From assembly GCA_021810725.1 (NCBI GenBank), contig JAJZIE010000026.1, positions 1 to 15,816 of the forward strand: a stretch of 15,816 nt of DNA. The letters run 5' to 3'. Below are positions 1-6,388 of this stretch, one piece after another. Numbering within the stretch: the first letter of the stretch is position 1; each line of letters opens with the position of its first letter. The notes beneath the pieces are model-generated. The model searched no databases, was not told the DNA's origin, and saw only the letters and a list, made by a program, of their open reading frames with translations. The position numbers and the translations under genes were made by a program. The stretch comes from Bacillota bacterium (GTDB lineage Bacteria > Bacillota > Sulfobacillia > JAJZYS01 > JAJYTV01).

Positions 1-1
1 C

Positions 2-496
2 GGGGTGGCACGCGCCCTGCTCCCTGAGCCGCGCCTCCTGGTACTCGACGAGCCGACGGCCGGACTCGACCCCGAGAACATCGTCATGCTGCGGGAACTC
101 CTGCTGTCGCTGGCCGAGGAAGGTGGGCGCACCATCTTCCTCTGCACGCACCTGCTGGCGGAGGCCCAGCGGATCTGCAACAGGGTCGGCATCCTGCAGC
201 GCGGCAGGCTGCTGGCTGTCGGCGAGCCTGGGGAGATCGCGGGACGCAAGGGACCCAGCGTCCGCCTCCGCCTGACGCGCCTGACGGCGGCCGACATGGT
301 TTCGCTGCCCCCGGGCGCGCACCTCGAGCCGCTGGAAGACGATGCGTGGCGCTGCGTGCTTGCCCGGGAGGACGACATCGAGGCAGTCGTCGCCAGCCTC
401 GTCAGGGCGGGTGTCGGCGTGCGCCAGGTGACACCCGAGGCGCTGTCCCTCGAGGAAGCGTACCTTCAGGTGATCGGAGGCGGCGAGCATGCGTGA
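2..496 (+). CDS. ABC transporter ATP-binding protein, C-terminal part (5' end outside window)
   Basis: This is the C-terminal part of an ABC ATPase that powers an ABC-2 type exporter together with the permease encoded next. Seen: the reading frame is open from the window edge. Counting from the GTG at 5, it shows Walker B with the catalytic Glu (LLVLDEP, about residues 11-17), the D-loop AGLD (19-22) and the H-loop His (CTH, His49). About 110 residues follow, as is usual for the regulatory C-terminus of drug- or antibiotic-type ABC ATPases. The Walker A and signature motifs lie upstream and are not visible. The last codons overlap the permease start (ATG at 489, TGA at 494-496), which suggests translational coupling. 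The substrate cannot be inferred. Confidence 0.93.
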   Translation, partial: GVARALLPEPRLLVLDEPTAGLDPENIVMLRELLLSLAEEGGRTIFLCTHLLAEAQRICNRVGILQRGRLLAVGEPGEIAGRKGPSVRLRLTRLTAADMVSLPPGAHLEPLEDDAWRCVLAREDDIEAVVASLVRAGVGVRQVTPEALSLEEAYLQVIGGGEHA

Positions 497-1196
497 CCTC
501 GCCAGTGTGATGTGGAAGGAGTTCGCCGAGATGGTCGGCGGACAGCGGTCGCTGCGGGTGTTCGGCATCGCCGTCATCCTGATGGGCATCGCCCCGTCGC
601 TCCTGGCACGCCACAGCGTGCTGAACGCCGTGCTCTTCATCCTGTTGCGCATCTTCTACGTCCTTCTCGCCACCGTCATCGTGGTCGCCAATACCGCGCC
701 AGACCTCGTGCTGCACGAGAAAGTTGGTCGCACGTTCGATTACCTCTTGGCCACGAGGCTTCCCGATTGGGCCATTTACGGCGGCAAGGTGGTGGTCGCG
801 GCAGCGGTGGGTTACATCGCTGCGCTGGTCGCCATCGTCCTGCAGCTGGCCTTTGCCGCCCTGTTCTCCGGACAGGGCTGGAACTGGCTCTTCCTGGGCG
901 ATTCCGCCGGTCGCATCCTGGCGCTCGGGATGACTGCGGATCTCTCGCTATATGTGGCCGTTGTGGGGACTTTCGTCGCCTTGCGCGTGGGCGAGCAGCG
1001 GAGCGCCTACCTCGTGACGGTCCTGAGCATCGGCATCTGGATCATTCCCTTTTTGCTGGGCTGGTGGAAGATCGGCACGACGACCGCCTGGTTTGCCCAC
1101 GCGACAGAGCTGTTCGCCGTCGTGGCCATTGTCCTCGGCGTGCTGGGTACGCGGCTCTTCAGGCGCGAGATGCTCGTCCTCTATCTGCAGGAGTAG
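489..1196 (+). CDS. ABC-2 type transporter permease
   Basis: A 235-residue integral membrane protein, the permease partner of the preceding ATPase. Seen: about six hydrophobic segments, near residues 22-39, 45-68, 99-126, 143-166, 173-192 and 206-223. A conserved-looking cytoplasmic stretch (HEKVGRTFDYLLATRL, about 76-91) resembles the E/G-rich coupling region of ABC-2 permeases. GGAGG at 476-480 lies 8 nt before the ATG at 489, and that ATG overlaps the ATPase stop codon. The length is typical for short ABC-2 permeases. A heterodimer with another permease is possible, but none is encoded next. The substrate is unknown. Confidence 0.88.
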   Translation: MRDLASVMWKEFAEMVGGQRSLRVFGIAVILMGIAPSLLARHSVLNAVLFILLRIFYVLLATVIVVANTAPDLVLHEKVGRTFDYLLATRLPDWAIYGGKVVVAAAVGYIAALVAIVLQLAFAALFSGQGWNWLFLGDSAGRILALGMTADLSLYVAVVGTFVALRVGEQRSAYLVTVLSIGIWIIPFLLGWWKIGTTTAWFAHATELFAVVAIVLGVLGTRLFRREMLVLYLQE

Positions 1197-1198
1197 GC

Positions 1199-1312
1199 AT
1201 GATACCCGACCGCCGGCCAGCGGGGGCGGGAGGAACGGGAGGCGTGGCGACGCGGCCCGTCGGCGCGAGCCGTCTTGTCTCGTACTCGACTCCACCGGAG
1301 GGAGACCTTTGA
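1199..1312 (+). CDS. possible 37-codon small ORF between permease and hydrolase
   Basis: A short ORF starting 2 nt after the permease stop. Seen: AGGAG at 1188-1192, 6 nt before ATG 1199, and a TGA (1310-1312) that overlaps the proposed TTG start of the hydrolase in the sequence TTGA. The product is rich in Gly, Arg and Pro, has no recognisable domain and may not be stable. It could be a real mini-gene or simply a coupling ORF that carries ribosomes to the weak TTG start downstream. Codon content alone cannot separate this from chance in GC-rich DNA. Confidence 0.3.
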   Translation: MIPDRRPAGAGGTGGVATRPVGASRLVSYSTPPEGDL

Positions 1313-2094
1313 GGACGCGGGACATGTTCTTCGGCGCGCCCGGCGGGCGGCTCTTCGCTCGCATCTGGGACGGCCGTGACGCGGCCGCGGATCGCGCCCC
1401 GATCATCCTTTTGCACGACTCTCTCGGGTGTGTCGACGTCTGGCGCGACTTTCCCTCCGAACTCGCAGCCGCCACGGGCAGGGCGGTCATAGCCTACGAC
1501 CGCCTCGGCTTCGGGCGGTCCGATCCACATCCCGGCGTCCTTGACGTGGACTTCATCCGCGACGAGGCGCGAACAGGCCTTGCCGCCCTCCTGCGGGCGC
1601 TGCGCATCGACCGCATGATCCTCTTCGGCCACAGCGTCGGTGGCGCGATGGCGGTAGCGGCGGGTGCGACGTTCCCCGCTGCGACCGAGGCGGTCATCAC
1701 GGAGGCGGCGCAGGCGTTTGTCGAAGAGCGGACCCTCACGGGTGTCGCCGAGGCGCGCCAGGTGATGCGGGCACCCGACCAGATCGCGCGCCTTGCCCGC
1801 TACCACGGAGAGAAGGCCCGCTGGGTCCTTGACGCCTGGACGGAGACGTGGCTTTCACCCGACTTCGCCGACTGGAGCTTGGACGATGATCTGGAACGCC
1901 TGCACTGTCCGATCCTCGCCATCCACGGCGATAGGGACGAATACGGATCGCCGGCCTTCCCCCAACGCATCGGCGCGCTTCCTCCGACAAGAACGCGGGT
2001 GCTGATCGTGGAAGATTGCGGGCACGTGCCACACCGCGAGCGGCCCGAGATCGTTTTGAAGGCGGTGGGCGAGTGGCTGGCGGACCTCGGCTGA
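1309..2094 (+). CDS. alpha/beta-hydrolase fold protein
   Basis: A 261-residue cytoplasmic alpha/beta hydrolase; the substrate is unknown. Seen, counting from TTG 1309: an oxyanion-hole region LLHDSLG near residue 30, the nucleophile elbow GHSVGG with Ser109, a probable acid in HGDRDEYG (Asp210) and the catalytic His239 in CGHVPHRE. The triad is complete. Start choice: GGAGGGAG at 1297-1304 is well placed for TTG 1309 but about 19 nt from the first in-frame ATG (1324), so TTG is preferred; ATG 1324 would remove five residues. There is no signal peptide. It lies about 110 nt after the ABC permease and could be co-transcribed with it. Confidence 0.9.
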   Translation: MRTRDMFFGAPGGRLFARIWDGRDAAADRAPIILLHDSLGCVDVWRDFPSELAAATGRAVIAYDRLGFGRSDPHPGVLDVDFIRDEARTGLAALLRALRIDRMILFGHSVGGAMAVAAGATFPAATEAVITEAAQAFVEERTLTGVAEARQVMRAPDQIARLARYHGEKARWVLDAWTETWLSPDFADWSLDDDLERLHCPILAIHGDRDEYGSPAFPQRIGALPPTRTRVLIVEDCGHVPHRERPEIVLKAVGEWLADLG

Positions 2095-2111
2095 GGGGAC
2101 ATCGACTTTCA

Positions 2112-2134
2112 TCGACGCGGACATCCGCGATCGA
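2112..2134. repeat. short hairpin after the hydrolase gene
   Basis: TCGACGCGGA (2112-2121) pairs with TCCGCG-A-TCGA (2124-2134): a 10-bp stem with one bulged A and a 2-nt loop. It lies 18 nt after the hydrolase stop. There is no U-tract, so it could be a 3' stabiliser, a weak terminator or an operator for the next gene. Confidence 0.35.
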
Positions 2135-2188
2135 GACACTTGGCGCTAGCCAGCCGGAGTAGAATCGGGGTGGGGGAGACGGAGGGCG

Positions 2189-3025
2189 GTGTCCGAAATG
2201 GCGTGGCTATCCTGGCTACCCATGCTCCTCGCGGCGGGACTGGTTACGGCGTACGCTCCGGCTCCAGCCGCGCAATTGGCGGCGGTCTCCCATACCCGAT
2301 CTCCGTCTGCCGCCGTGAGGCCAAGTACATCCATTCAGATCGACCTGCCGGCGTCCAGCGGTACCTCCCCGGACAACAGCCTGCGCATGCGGCAGTACTG
2401 GGAAGCTGAACTCGGTCTCACCAAGAAATTCAACCGCAAGACGCTCGTTTGGCGGTTGGCGACCTCGAACGTGCTGCCCGGACACCTCCAGCTCGGCCAC
2501 CCGCGTACCGTCAAGATCGAGAGCGGCAGTGGATGGGGCCCGGGCGTGGTGATCTGGTATCATCCGGTGACGCTCGTCATGCGCTCGGGGTCCAACCAGC
2601 ACTGGCTGCTCGTCACCGTGCAGGAGCGACCAGGTCAGAGCGAGCGGATGGCGGACCTGCTGCCGCAGTCCCGGGCCGCGACGCTTCAGCGCAAGGTGTC
2701 GGCCACCTCCGACATAGCCGCCGCCAAGATCGTCCGCCGCTACTTCGTTGCGATCGAACGAGGGCGCGTCGCCGACGCACGGGCGTTGATGGCGTCCCAA
2801 GGCGGCAAGTCCCCGGACACCGGGCTCAAGACCGCGAAGAATGTGGAGTACCGCGGCGGCACCGTAGCCAGGGTGGGCAGAGCGGTCTTCTATGACCTCG
2901 CGTTCTCGGCGAATGTGCGGTATCCCCAGGGGTCACCGCGCACCTCGGGACCAAACACCTACTTCTTTGTCGTATCCAACCTCAACGGACCGTGGCAGAT
3001 CCTTTCGGAAGGCAGCGGTCCCTGA
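2189..3025 (+). CDS. secreted protein of unknown function with NTF2-like C-terminal part
   Basis: A 278-residue protein that I cannot name. Seen: an N-terminal signal peptide (hydrophobic core about residues 9-21, likely cleavage after APA near residue 27, no lipobox Cys), a middle region of unknown fold (about 60-155), and a C-terminal region (about 170-278) that resembles small NTF2/SnoaL-like or DUF4829-like domains of exported proteins (IVRRYFVAIERGRVADA, ending YFFVVSNLNGPWQILSEG). That last resemblance is inference from the pattern. The start is GTG 2189 or ATG 2198; the purine-rich tracts at 2171-2186 can serve either. The gene stands alone between the hydrolase and a structured intergenic region. 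Confidence 0.75.
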   Translation: MSEMAWLSWLPMLLAAGLVTAYAPAPAAQLAAVSHTRSPSAAVRPSTSIQIDLPASSGTSPDNSLRMRQYWEAELGLTKKFNRKTLVWRLATSNVLPGHLQLGHPRTVKIESGSGWGPGVVIWYHPVTLVMRSGSNQHWLLVTVQERPGQSERMADLLPQSRAATLQRKVSATSDIAAAKIVRRYFVAIERGRVADARALMASQGGKSPDTGLKTAKNVEYRGGTVARVGRAVFYDLAFSANVRYPQGSPRTSGPNTYFFVVSNLNGPWQILSEGSGP

Positions 3026-3089
3026 GTCAGGGCGTGGCGGCGGAGCCTTTGCGGGGGCGTTGTTTAGCTTAGTCCGTCGCGCGGCAGGT

Positions 3090-3113
3090 CGGACGCGATC
3101 ATGTGGTCGTCCG
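3090..3113. repeat. inverted repeat, 6-bp stem
   Basis: CGGACG (3090-3095) and CGTCCG (3108-3113) with a 12-nt loop, 65 nt after the stop of the secreted-protein gene. It has no following U-tract. It is the first of three hairpins in this 335-nt gap. Confidence 0.35.
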
Positions 3114-3141
3114 AGCGCCGCAAAGGTAGGATTCTGGCCAC

Positions 3142-3162
3142 TGTGGGCGAATAGCACCCACA
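3142..3162. repeat. hairpin just upstream of a perfect Shine-Dalgarno
   Basis: TGTGGG (3142-3147) and CCCACA (3157-3162) form a 6-bp stem with a 9-nt loop. It ends 5 nt before AAGGAGGTGAT (3168-3178), so it could shape access to that ribosome site. Confidence 0.4.
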
Positions 3163-3167
3163 TAGGA

Positions 3168-3178
3168 AAGGAGGTGAT
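3168..3178 (+). promoter_or_regulatory. full-length Shine-Dalgarno sequence
   Basis: AAGGAGGTGAT is an 11-nt perfect complement of the common bacterial 16S rRNA 3' end. It precedes ATG 3177 (overlapping) and ATG 3185 (about 10 nt after the GGAGG core). A match this complete in an otherwise empty gap argues that something short is translated here. Confidence 0.55.
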
Positions 3179-3184
3179 GGAGCA

Positions 3185-3253
3185 ATGTCCTGTACGGTGG
3201 GCGTGGATCGCGCCGTCTGCTCCGTCGCCATCCGCATGGTGCAGGTGCTGTAG
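3185..3253 (+). CDS. possible 22-codon peptide or leader ORF
   Basis: ATG 3185 to TAG 3251-3253 encodes a 22-residue peptide that begins MSCTVGVDRAVCSVAI and has two Cys. It lies behind a perfect Shine-Dalgarno at 3168-3178. A 7-bp hairpin (3260-3290) starts 6 nt after the stop, which resembles a leader-peptide/attenuator arrangement upstream of the AraC-type gene. The alternative ATG 3177 would give a 60-residue Arg/Pro/Cys-rich product ending at 3359. I recognise no family. Function is unknown and expression is unproven. Confidence 0.35.
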   Translation: MSCTVGVDRAVCSVAIRMVQVL

Positions 3254-3259
3254 CGGTAA

Positions 3260-3290
3260 GGACCGCCCCGGCGCAGGCTCAGCGCGGTCC
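3260..3290. repeat. 7-bp inverted repeat after the small ORF
   Basis: GGACCGC (3260-3266) and GCGGTCC (3284-3290) pair perfectly around a 17-nt loop. The following sequence is C-rich rather than U-rich, so it is not a classical terminator. Position suggests an attenuator or a transcript-end structure for the small ORF. Confidence 0.4.
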
Positions 3291-3360
3291 ACGCCTCCCG
3301 GCTTCGGGCGGATGCCCACGGTCGGGGGGCGTGACTTGTTGCACCCAGATTTCTCATAGC

Positions 3361-3816
3361 ATGGCAAAGGCGGACATGCAGTCGCCGACGCAGCATTTGC
3401 GCGACCTCGTGTTGCTGCGTCGCGTTCGGGATCGGATTGACCGGGAATACGCGCAACCCCTGGACGTCGAAGCGCTCGCCCGCGGCGTGCACATGTCAGC
3501 CGGCCACCTCAGTCGGCAGTTCCGCTTGGCCTACGGCGAGCCGCCGTACAGCTATCTGATGACACGGCGAATCGAGCGCGCGATGGCGCTGCTGCGCTCC
3601 GGTGATCTCAGCGTCACCGAAGTGTGTATCGAGGTTGGCTGCTCATCGCTTGGTACGTTCAGCACCCGTTTCACCGAGCTGGTCGGTATGCCGCCCAGCA
3701 CCTATCAGCGCCTCGCCACGCATGTGGCTGCGGGACTGGCGCCTTGCGTGGCGAAGCAGGTGACCAAACCTGTCAGGAATCGAGAAGCGCGGGTCGAGGT
3801 GCCGCCACTATTCTGA
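3361..3816 (+). CDS. AraC-family helix-turn-helix regulator (DNA-binding domain only)
   Basis: A 151-residue transcription factor made almost entirely of an AraC/XylS DNA-binding domain. Seen: helix-turn-helix 1 at about residues 35-58 (DVEALARGVHMSAGHLSRQF) and helix-turn-helix 2 at about 83-108, ending in the family signature GTFSTRFTELVGMPPSTYQR. The usual effector-binding domain is absent, and a basic tail of about 30 residues follows. Starts: ATG 3361 has no good ribosome site; ATG 3376 has AAGGCGG just before it; GTG 3331 is also in frame. The VOC gene begins 36-46 nt after the stop. This short AraC plus VOC pairing is common in actinobacteria, and the regulator probably controls its neighbour. 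Confidence 0.9.
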   Translation: MAKADMQSPTQHLRDLVLLRRVRDRIDREYAQPLDVEALARGVHMSAGHLSRQFRLAYGEPPYSYLMTRRIERAMALLRSGDLSVTEVCIEVGCSSLGTFSTRFTELVGMPPSTYQRLATHVAAGLAPCVAKQVTKPVRNREARVEVPPLF

Positions 3817-3823
3817 GGTCGAC

Positions 3824-3837
3824 GGCCGCCGGCGGCC
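3824..3837. promoter_or_regulatory. 14-bp perfect palindrome between AraC-type and VOC genes
   Basis: GGCCGCCGGCGGCC is its own reverse complement and lies 7 nt after the regulator stop and just before the VOC ribosome site. GGTCG and CGACC outside it extend the symmetry with a 3-nt bulge. It could be an operator or an intercistronic hairpin; there is no U-tract. Confidence 0.35.
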
Positions 3838-3852
3838 GACCCCATTCAAGGA

Positions 3853-4272
3853 GTGACGACCACGGACATTACCATCCACCAGACGTTTCTGCCGCACAAC
3901 GACCCGGACGAGTCCCTGACCTTCTACAGTGACGTCCTCGGCTTCGAGGTTCGCGGCGACGTTGGGCGGGGCAAGATGCGCTGGATCGAGGTCGGTCCCC
4001 CGGACCAGCCCGGCGTGTCCATCGTCCTGGCGCCGCCGGTCGCCGCCCCCGGAGTCAGCGACGACGAGCGACGTACCATCGCCGAAATGATGGCCAAAGG
4101 GACCTATGCCATGATCATGTTGGCCACCGAGGACCTCGATGGGACCTTTGCGCGACTGCAGGCCGCAGGCGTCGAGGTCGTACAAGAACCGACCAAGCAG
4201 TCCTGGGGGATCCGCGACTGCGCCATCCGGGATCCCGCGGGTACGCTGATCCGGATCCAGGAGTTGCGCTGA
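3853..4272 (+). CDS. VOC-family (glyoxalase/bleomycin-resistance fold) protein
   Basis: A single-module VOC metalloprotein of about 136-139 residues, family known for dioxygenases, glyoxalases and resistance proteins; the substrate is unknown. Seen: beta-alpha-beta-beta-beta pattern twice (THQ-like start IHQTFLPHNDPDESLTFY; FYSDVLGFEV near 25-33; second half DLDGTFARLQAAGVEV near 94-109; end DPAGTLIRIQEL with the usual Glu). Start problem: relatives begin MDITIHQ, but here that codon is ACG (3862-3864). AAGGAG at 3848-3853 is well spaced for 3862, while the in-frame GTG 3853 overlaps it. Either a poorly placed GTG is used, an ACG start is used, or the gene is losing expression. Confidence 0.85.
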   Translation: MTTTDITIHQTFLPHNDPDESLTFYSDVLGFEVRGDVGRGKMRWIEVGPPDQPGVSIVLAPPVAAPGVSDDERRTIAEMMAKGTYAMIMLATEDLDGTFARLQAAGVEVVQEPTKQSWGIRDCAIRDPAGTLIRIQELR

Positions 4273-4290
4273 GTCGTACGGAGAAGGCAC

Positions 4291-4342
4291 AAAGCATCGC
4301 ACCGGGCCCCGGCGTCAGGACCAGGGCACGGTGCGATGCTTT
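4291..4342. terminator. probable bidirectional terminator, 14-bp perfect stem
   Basis: AAAGCATCGCACCG (4291-4304) and CGGTGCGATGCTTT (4329-4342) pair perfectly around a 24-nt GC-rich loop. It lies between the convergent VOC and MoaD-like genes. The A- and T-ended arms give a short U-run on both strands. The loop is longer than usual for an intrinsic terminator, so some caution remains. Confidence 0.6.
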
Positions 4343-4421
4343 AAACGGGACAGAGGCAAGGGAAGCCTTGATCAGCTGATGCCCGCGGCGGACACCGCTG
4401 TCCCAGCCTGCTGCAGGTGCT

Positions 4422-4697
4422 CTAGCCGCCCGAGACAGCTCGCATGATCCAGACTTCCGCGCCATCGCAAAGCGCAATGGTCCGCGCATCGCGACCGCGC
4501 TCGAGGCGGTCGTTGACAAAGACGTTGAGGTGTTGGCGGACGAAGCCATCTACCTCCAGCAAGCGCCGTCGCAGTCCTGGGTAACGGTTCTCGAGCGTGC
4601 CAAGACAATCGAATAGGTTCTGCGCGTCCGCCGCCCTGATGGACGGGGTGGCGCCAACGGCACGCGCCAACTCCTCGGGGATGACGAGCCGGATCAT
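4422..4697 (-). CDS. MoaD/ThiS-like ubiquitin-fold small protein
   Basis: A 91-residue beta-grasp protein ending in the diagnostic Gly-Gly (AVSGG). In MoaD/ThiS relatives that terminus is adenylated and thiocarboxylated to deliver sulfur, or is conjugated to proteins. Seen: MIRLVIPEEL strand, ENRYPGLRRRLL helix (36-47), LNVFVNDR strand (58-64) and DGAEVWIMRAVSGG end (78-91), the standard order. ATG 4697 overlaps the TGA of the upstream propeller gene (ATGA at 4694-4697), so the two are translationally coupled. No E1-like MoeB/ThiF gene lies in the window; an enzyme elsewhere would have to activate it. The pairing with an Asp-box protein recurs in other genomes as I recall, but its role is unknown to me. 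Confidence 0.88.
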   Translation of the reverse strand: MIRLVIPEELARAVGATPSIRAADAQNLFDCLGTLENRYPGLRRRLLEVDGFVRQHLNVFVNDRLERGRDARTIALCDGAEVWIMRAVSGG

Positions 4698-5782
4698 CGC
4701 GCGATCGACCAGGCTCCGACAAAGAGGATGCGGGGAAGGTGTTGGGCCACCTCAGACCATGTCCGGCCCTCGTCCGCGGATGTGTACAGACCGCCCGAGG
4801 TGGTGCCAAGTGCCAGATGTAAGGGATCGGACCCCCAGCCCCGGAAGCCATCGCGAAGCACTCCGACGTAGGCAGGGTCCGGAAGTCCGGTGCTCCGCTC
4901 GGCCCAGGTCTCACCGGCATCGTCGGTGTGCCACACGGTAAGACGAGCACCCGGCCCCCAGCGGGCGTATTCGTCGGCGGCGAGCGGGATCACGAACGCC
5001 GTGTCCGGTCGGGTGGGATGCGTGACGAGGCCGAAGCCGAAGTCCGAGGGCAACGTCTGCCCGACATCCTGCCAGGTGTCGCCGGCGTCGTCGGAGCGGT
5101 AAACGCCGCCGTGATTTTGCATCCACATCCTGCCCGGCAGGGAGGGGGAACCCGCAACCTTGTGCACGCACTGTCCCGACTCGGGGAAGTTCTGCCCTTC
5201 CGGGGCGAAGTCCACGCGGACCCCCTTGTTCTTTGGCGCCCACGTCTTGCCACCGTCGTCCGAGCGGTAGGCTCCACCCGTGGAGCAGGCGATCATGATG
5301 CGCCCTGCGCTGTGTGGATCGATGACGATGGTGTGCAGGCACTTGCCGCCGAAACCGGCGGCCCAGGTGTCATGCGTGGGATGGGTACGCAGGCTCTCGA
5401 TCTCCTGCCACGTACCGCCGGCGTCCTCGGAGCGGAAGAGGCCGCTGGCCTCGACACCGGCGTAGAGGACGTTCGGCTCGTCCTCGGGGCCCTTCGCAAG
5501 AGCCCATAGTCGGGTCACTTTCTCCGCGTCGCTCTCGGAATACGCGGGCGGGGTCGCGGAGGTATCCCAGGTCTCCCCGAGATCCTTCGAGCGAGCGACC
5601 TGCGGTCCGTAGAAGAAGGACTGAGGGCTCGCGATCAGGGTGCTGGTTCGGTCATCGAACAGGGCCGTGTACACTGGTTCCTCTTTGAAGTCGACGCCAG
5701 CGAGAGTCCAGGTGGCGCCGTCATCGCGCGAAAGGAACCGGAACAGGCCCTTCATGGTGCCCACAGCAAGAAGCGTATCCAT
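4694..5782 (-). CDS. BNR/Asp-box repeat beta-propeller (sialidase-like fold), cytoplasmic
   Basis: A 362-residue protein with seven Asp-box motifs (S/T-x-D-x-G-x-T-W) at about residues 18-25, 65-72, 118-125, 174-181, 230-237, 286-293 and 335-342. This fits a propeller of about six or seven blades, as in sialidases, sortilin-like domains and YCF48-type proteins. Annotators often call these exo-alpha-sialidases, but I see no signal peptide and cannot locate the sialidase arginine triad, so enzymatic activity is not supported. AAAGGGGGAG lies 8 nt before ATG 5782; GTG 5785 is one codon upstream. The stop overlaps the MoaD-like start. Asp boxes are structural and do not bind substrate. Confidence 0.87.
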   Translation of the reverse strand: MDTLLAVGTMKGLFRFLSRDDGATWTLAGVDFKEEPVYTALFDDRTSTLIASPQSFFYGPQVARSKDLGETWDTSATPPAYSESDAEKVTRLWALAKGPEDEPNVLYAGVEASGLFRSEDAGGTWQEIESLRTHPTHDTWAAGFGGKCLHTIVIDPHSAGRIMIACSTGGAYRSDDGGKTWAPKNKGVRVDFAPEGQNFPESGQCVHKVAGSPSLPGRMWMQNHGGVYRSDDAGDTWQDVGQTLPSDFGFGLVTHPTRPDTAFVIPLAADEYARWGPGARLTVWHTDDAGETWAERSTGLPDPAYVGVLRDGFRGWGSDPLHLALGTTSGGLYTSADEGRTWSEVAQHLPRILFVGAWSIAR

Positions 5783-6071
5783 CACGTCGTCTCCCCCTTT
5801 GTGGCCACCCTCATGGGCAACCTTCCGCCGTGACGGCTCCGTGCGCTGCTCGTTCGCCTGGACGGCCTAAGATTCCTGGTTCGGCGGCAGGAGCGGGATC
5901 TTTAGGCCAGCGCCGGTCCCAGGGATGTCGCGACCTGCTGGCGCCGTGTGACCGGCAACGTCGGCGTATCGCCTCGGTCGTCCCTGACCTGGACGGCGGT
6001 TTACCCGGGGGGATGGTAGACAACGGTCGGTCAGCATTGTGCACTGACAGAGGCTTTGGAGCTGAACGATA
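5783..6071. other. non-coding gap between propeller gene and hairpin
   Basis: I see no supported gene here. Long frames on both strands have Arg/Pro/Gly-rich, shadow-like translations. An imperfect inverted repeat, CCTAAGAT near 5867 with ATCTTTAGG near 5898-5906, is the only local symmetry noted. The first 60 nt must contain the promoter and leader of the propeller-MoaD operon on the minus strand, but no convincing -35/-10 pair was found. Confidence 0.4.
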
Positions 6072-6111
6072 CTGCGGCTGGCGCGCGGTCGTGGACCGCG
6101 GCCAGCCGCAG
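6072..6111. repeat. 18-bp hairpin with one bulge and a 3-nt loop
   Basis: CTGCGGCTGGC (6072-6082), bulged G6083, CGCGGTC (6084-6090), loop GTG, GACCGCG (6094-6100), GCCAGCCGCAG (6101-6111). This is the strongest hairpin in the left half of the window. It sits exactly where homology to the DHFR-family gene stops, so it may mark the end of an inserted element, a REP-like palindrome, or a deletion hotspot. There is no U-tract on either side. Confidence 0.7.
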
Positions 6112-6388
6112 ACCGCCCCCCAGATATCACCTCTGAGAAACGTGACCGTCGGGTCCGGCGAGTTCGGCGGTTCGTGGGTCAGCACAAACTGGGGCCGGAG
6201 AAGGGATAATCGGTCTTCCCGGGCTCGGGTTCCATCGCACTGCCTACCTCGTAAGTGCGCCGGCCCATGAGCATGGCGCCCGTGGCGGCCGCGATCTCCG
6301 CGAACTCCTGCATCGTGTCTGGCGTCACGTAGGCGAAGATCCAGTCTATCGCGTCACCGGGACCGGCAATCGACCTATTCACGACCAC
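6106..6388 (-). pseudogene. dihydrofolate reductase/RibD C-domain family remnant, frameshifted and truncated
   Basis: An N-terminal remnant of the DHFR-like (RibD_C) family. Seen on the minus strand: RSIAGPGDAIDWIF, the family motif GAMLMGRRTYEVG, then YPFSGP. After this the frame hits a stop, while FVLTHEPPNSPDPTVTFLRG and DIWGAV continue in another frame from about 6190. That is one missing base. Intact relatives are about 190-210 residues; here homology ends at the hairpin at 6111, so roughly half is gone. The extreme N-terminus (MSLDGF in relatives) is also eroded to VVNRS. No function is expected. Confidence 0.75.

Noticed and set aside
4694..5782. Exo-alpha-sialidase function for the Asp-box protein
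   Set aside because: Asp boxes are structural. I could not identify the arginine triad or a signal peptide, so only the fold is claimed.
5830..6270. 146-codon plus-strand frame across the gap and the DHFR remnant
   Set aside because: It is antisense to the recognisable DHFR-family remnant, crosses the hairpin, and has an Arg/Pro/Gly-rich translation without protein character.
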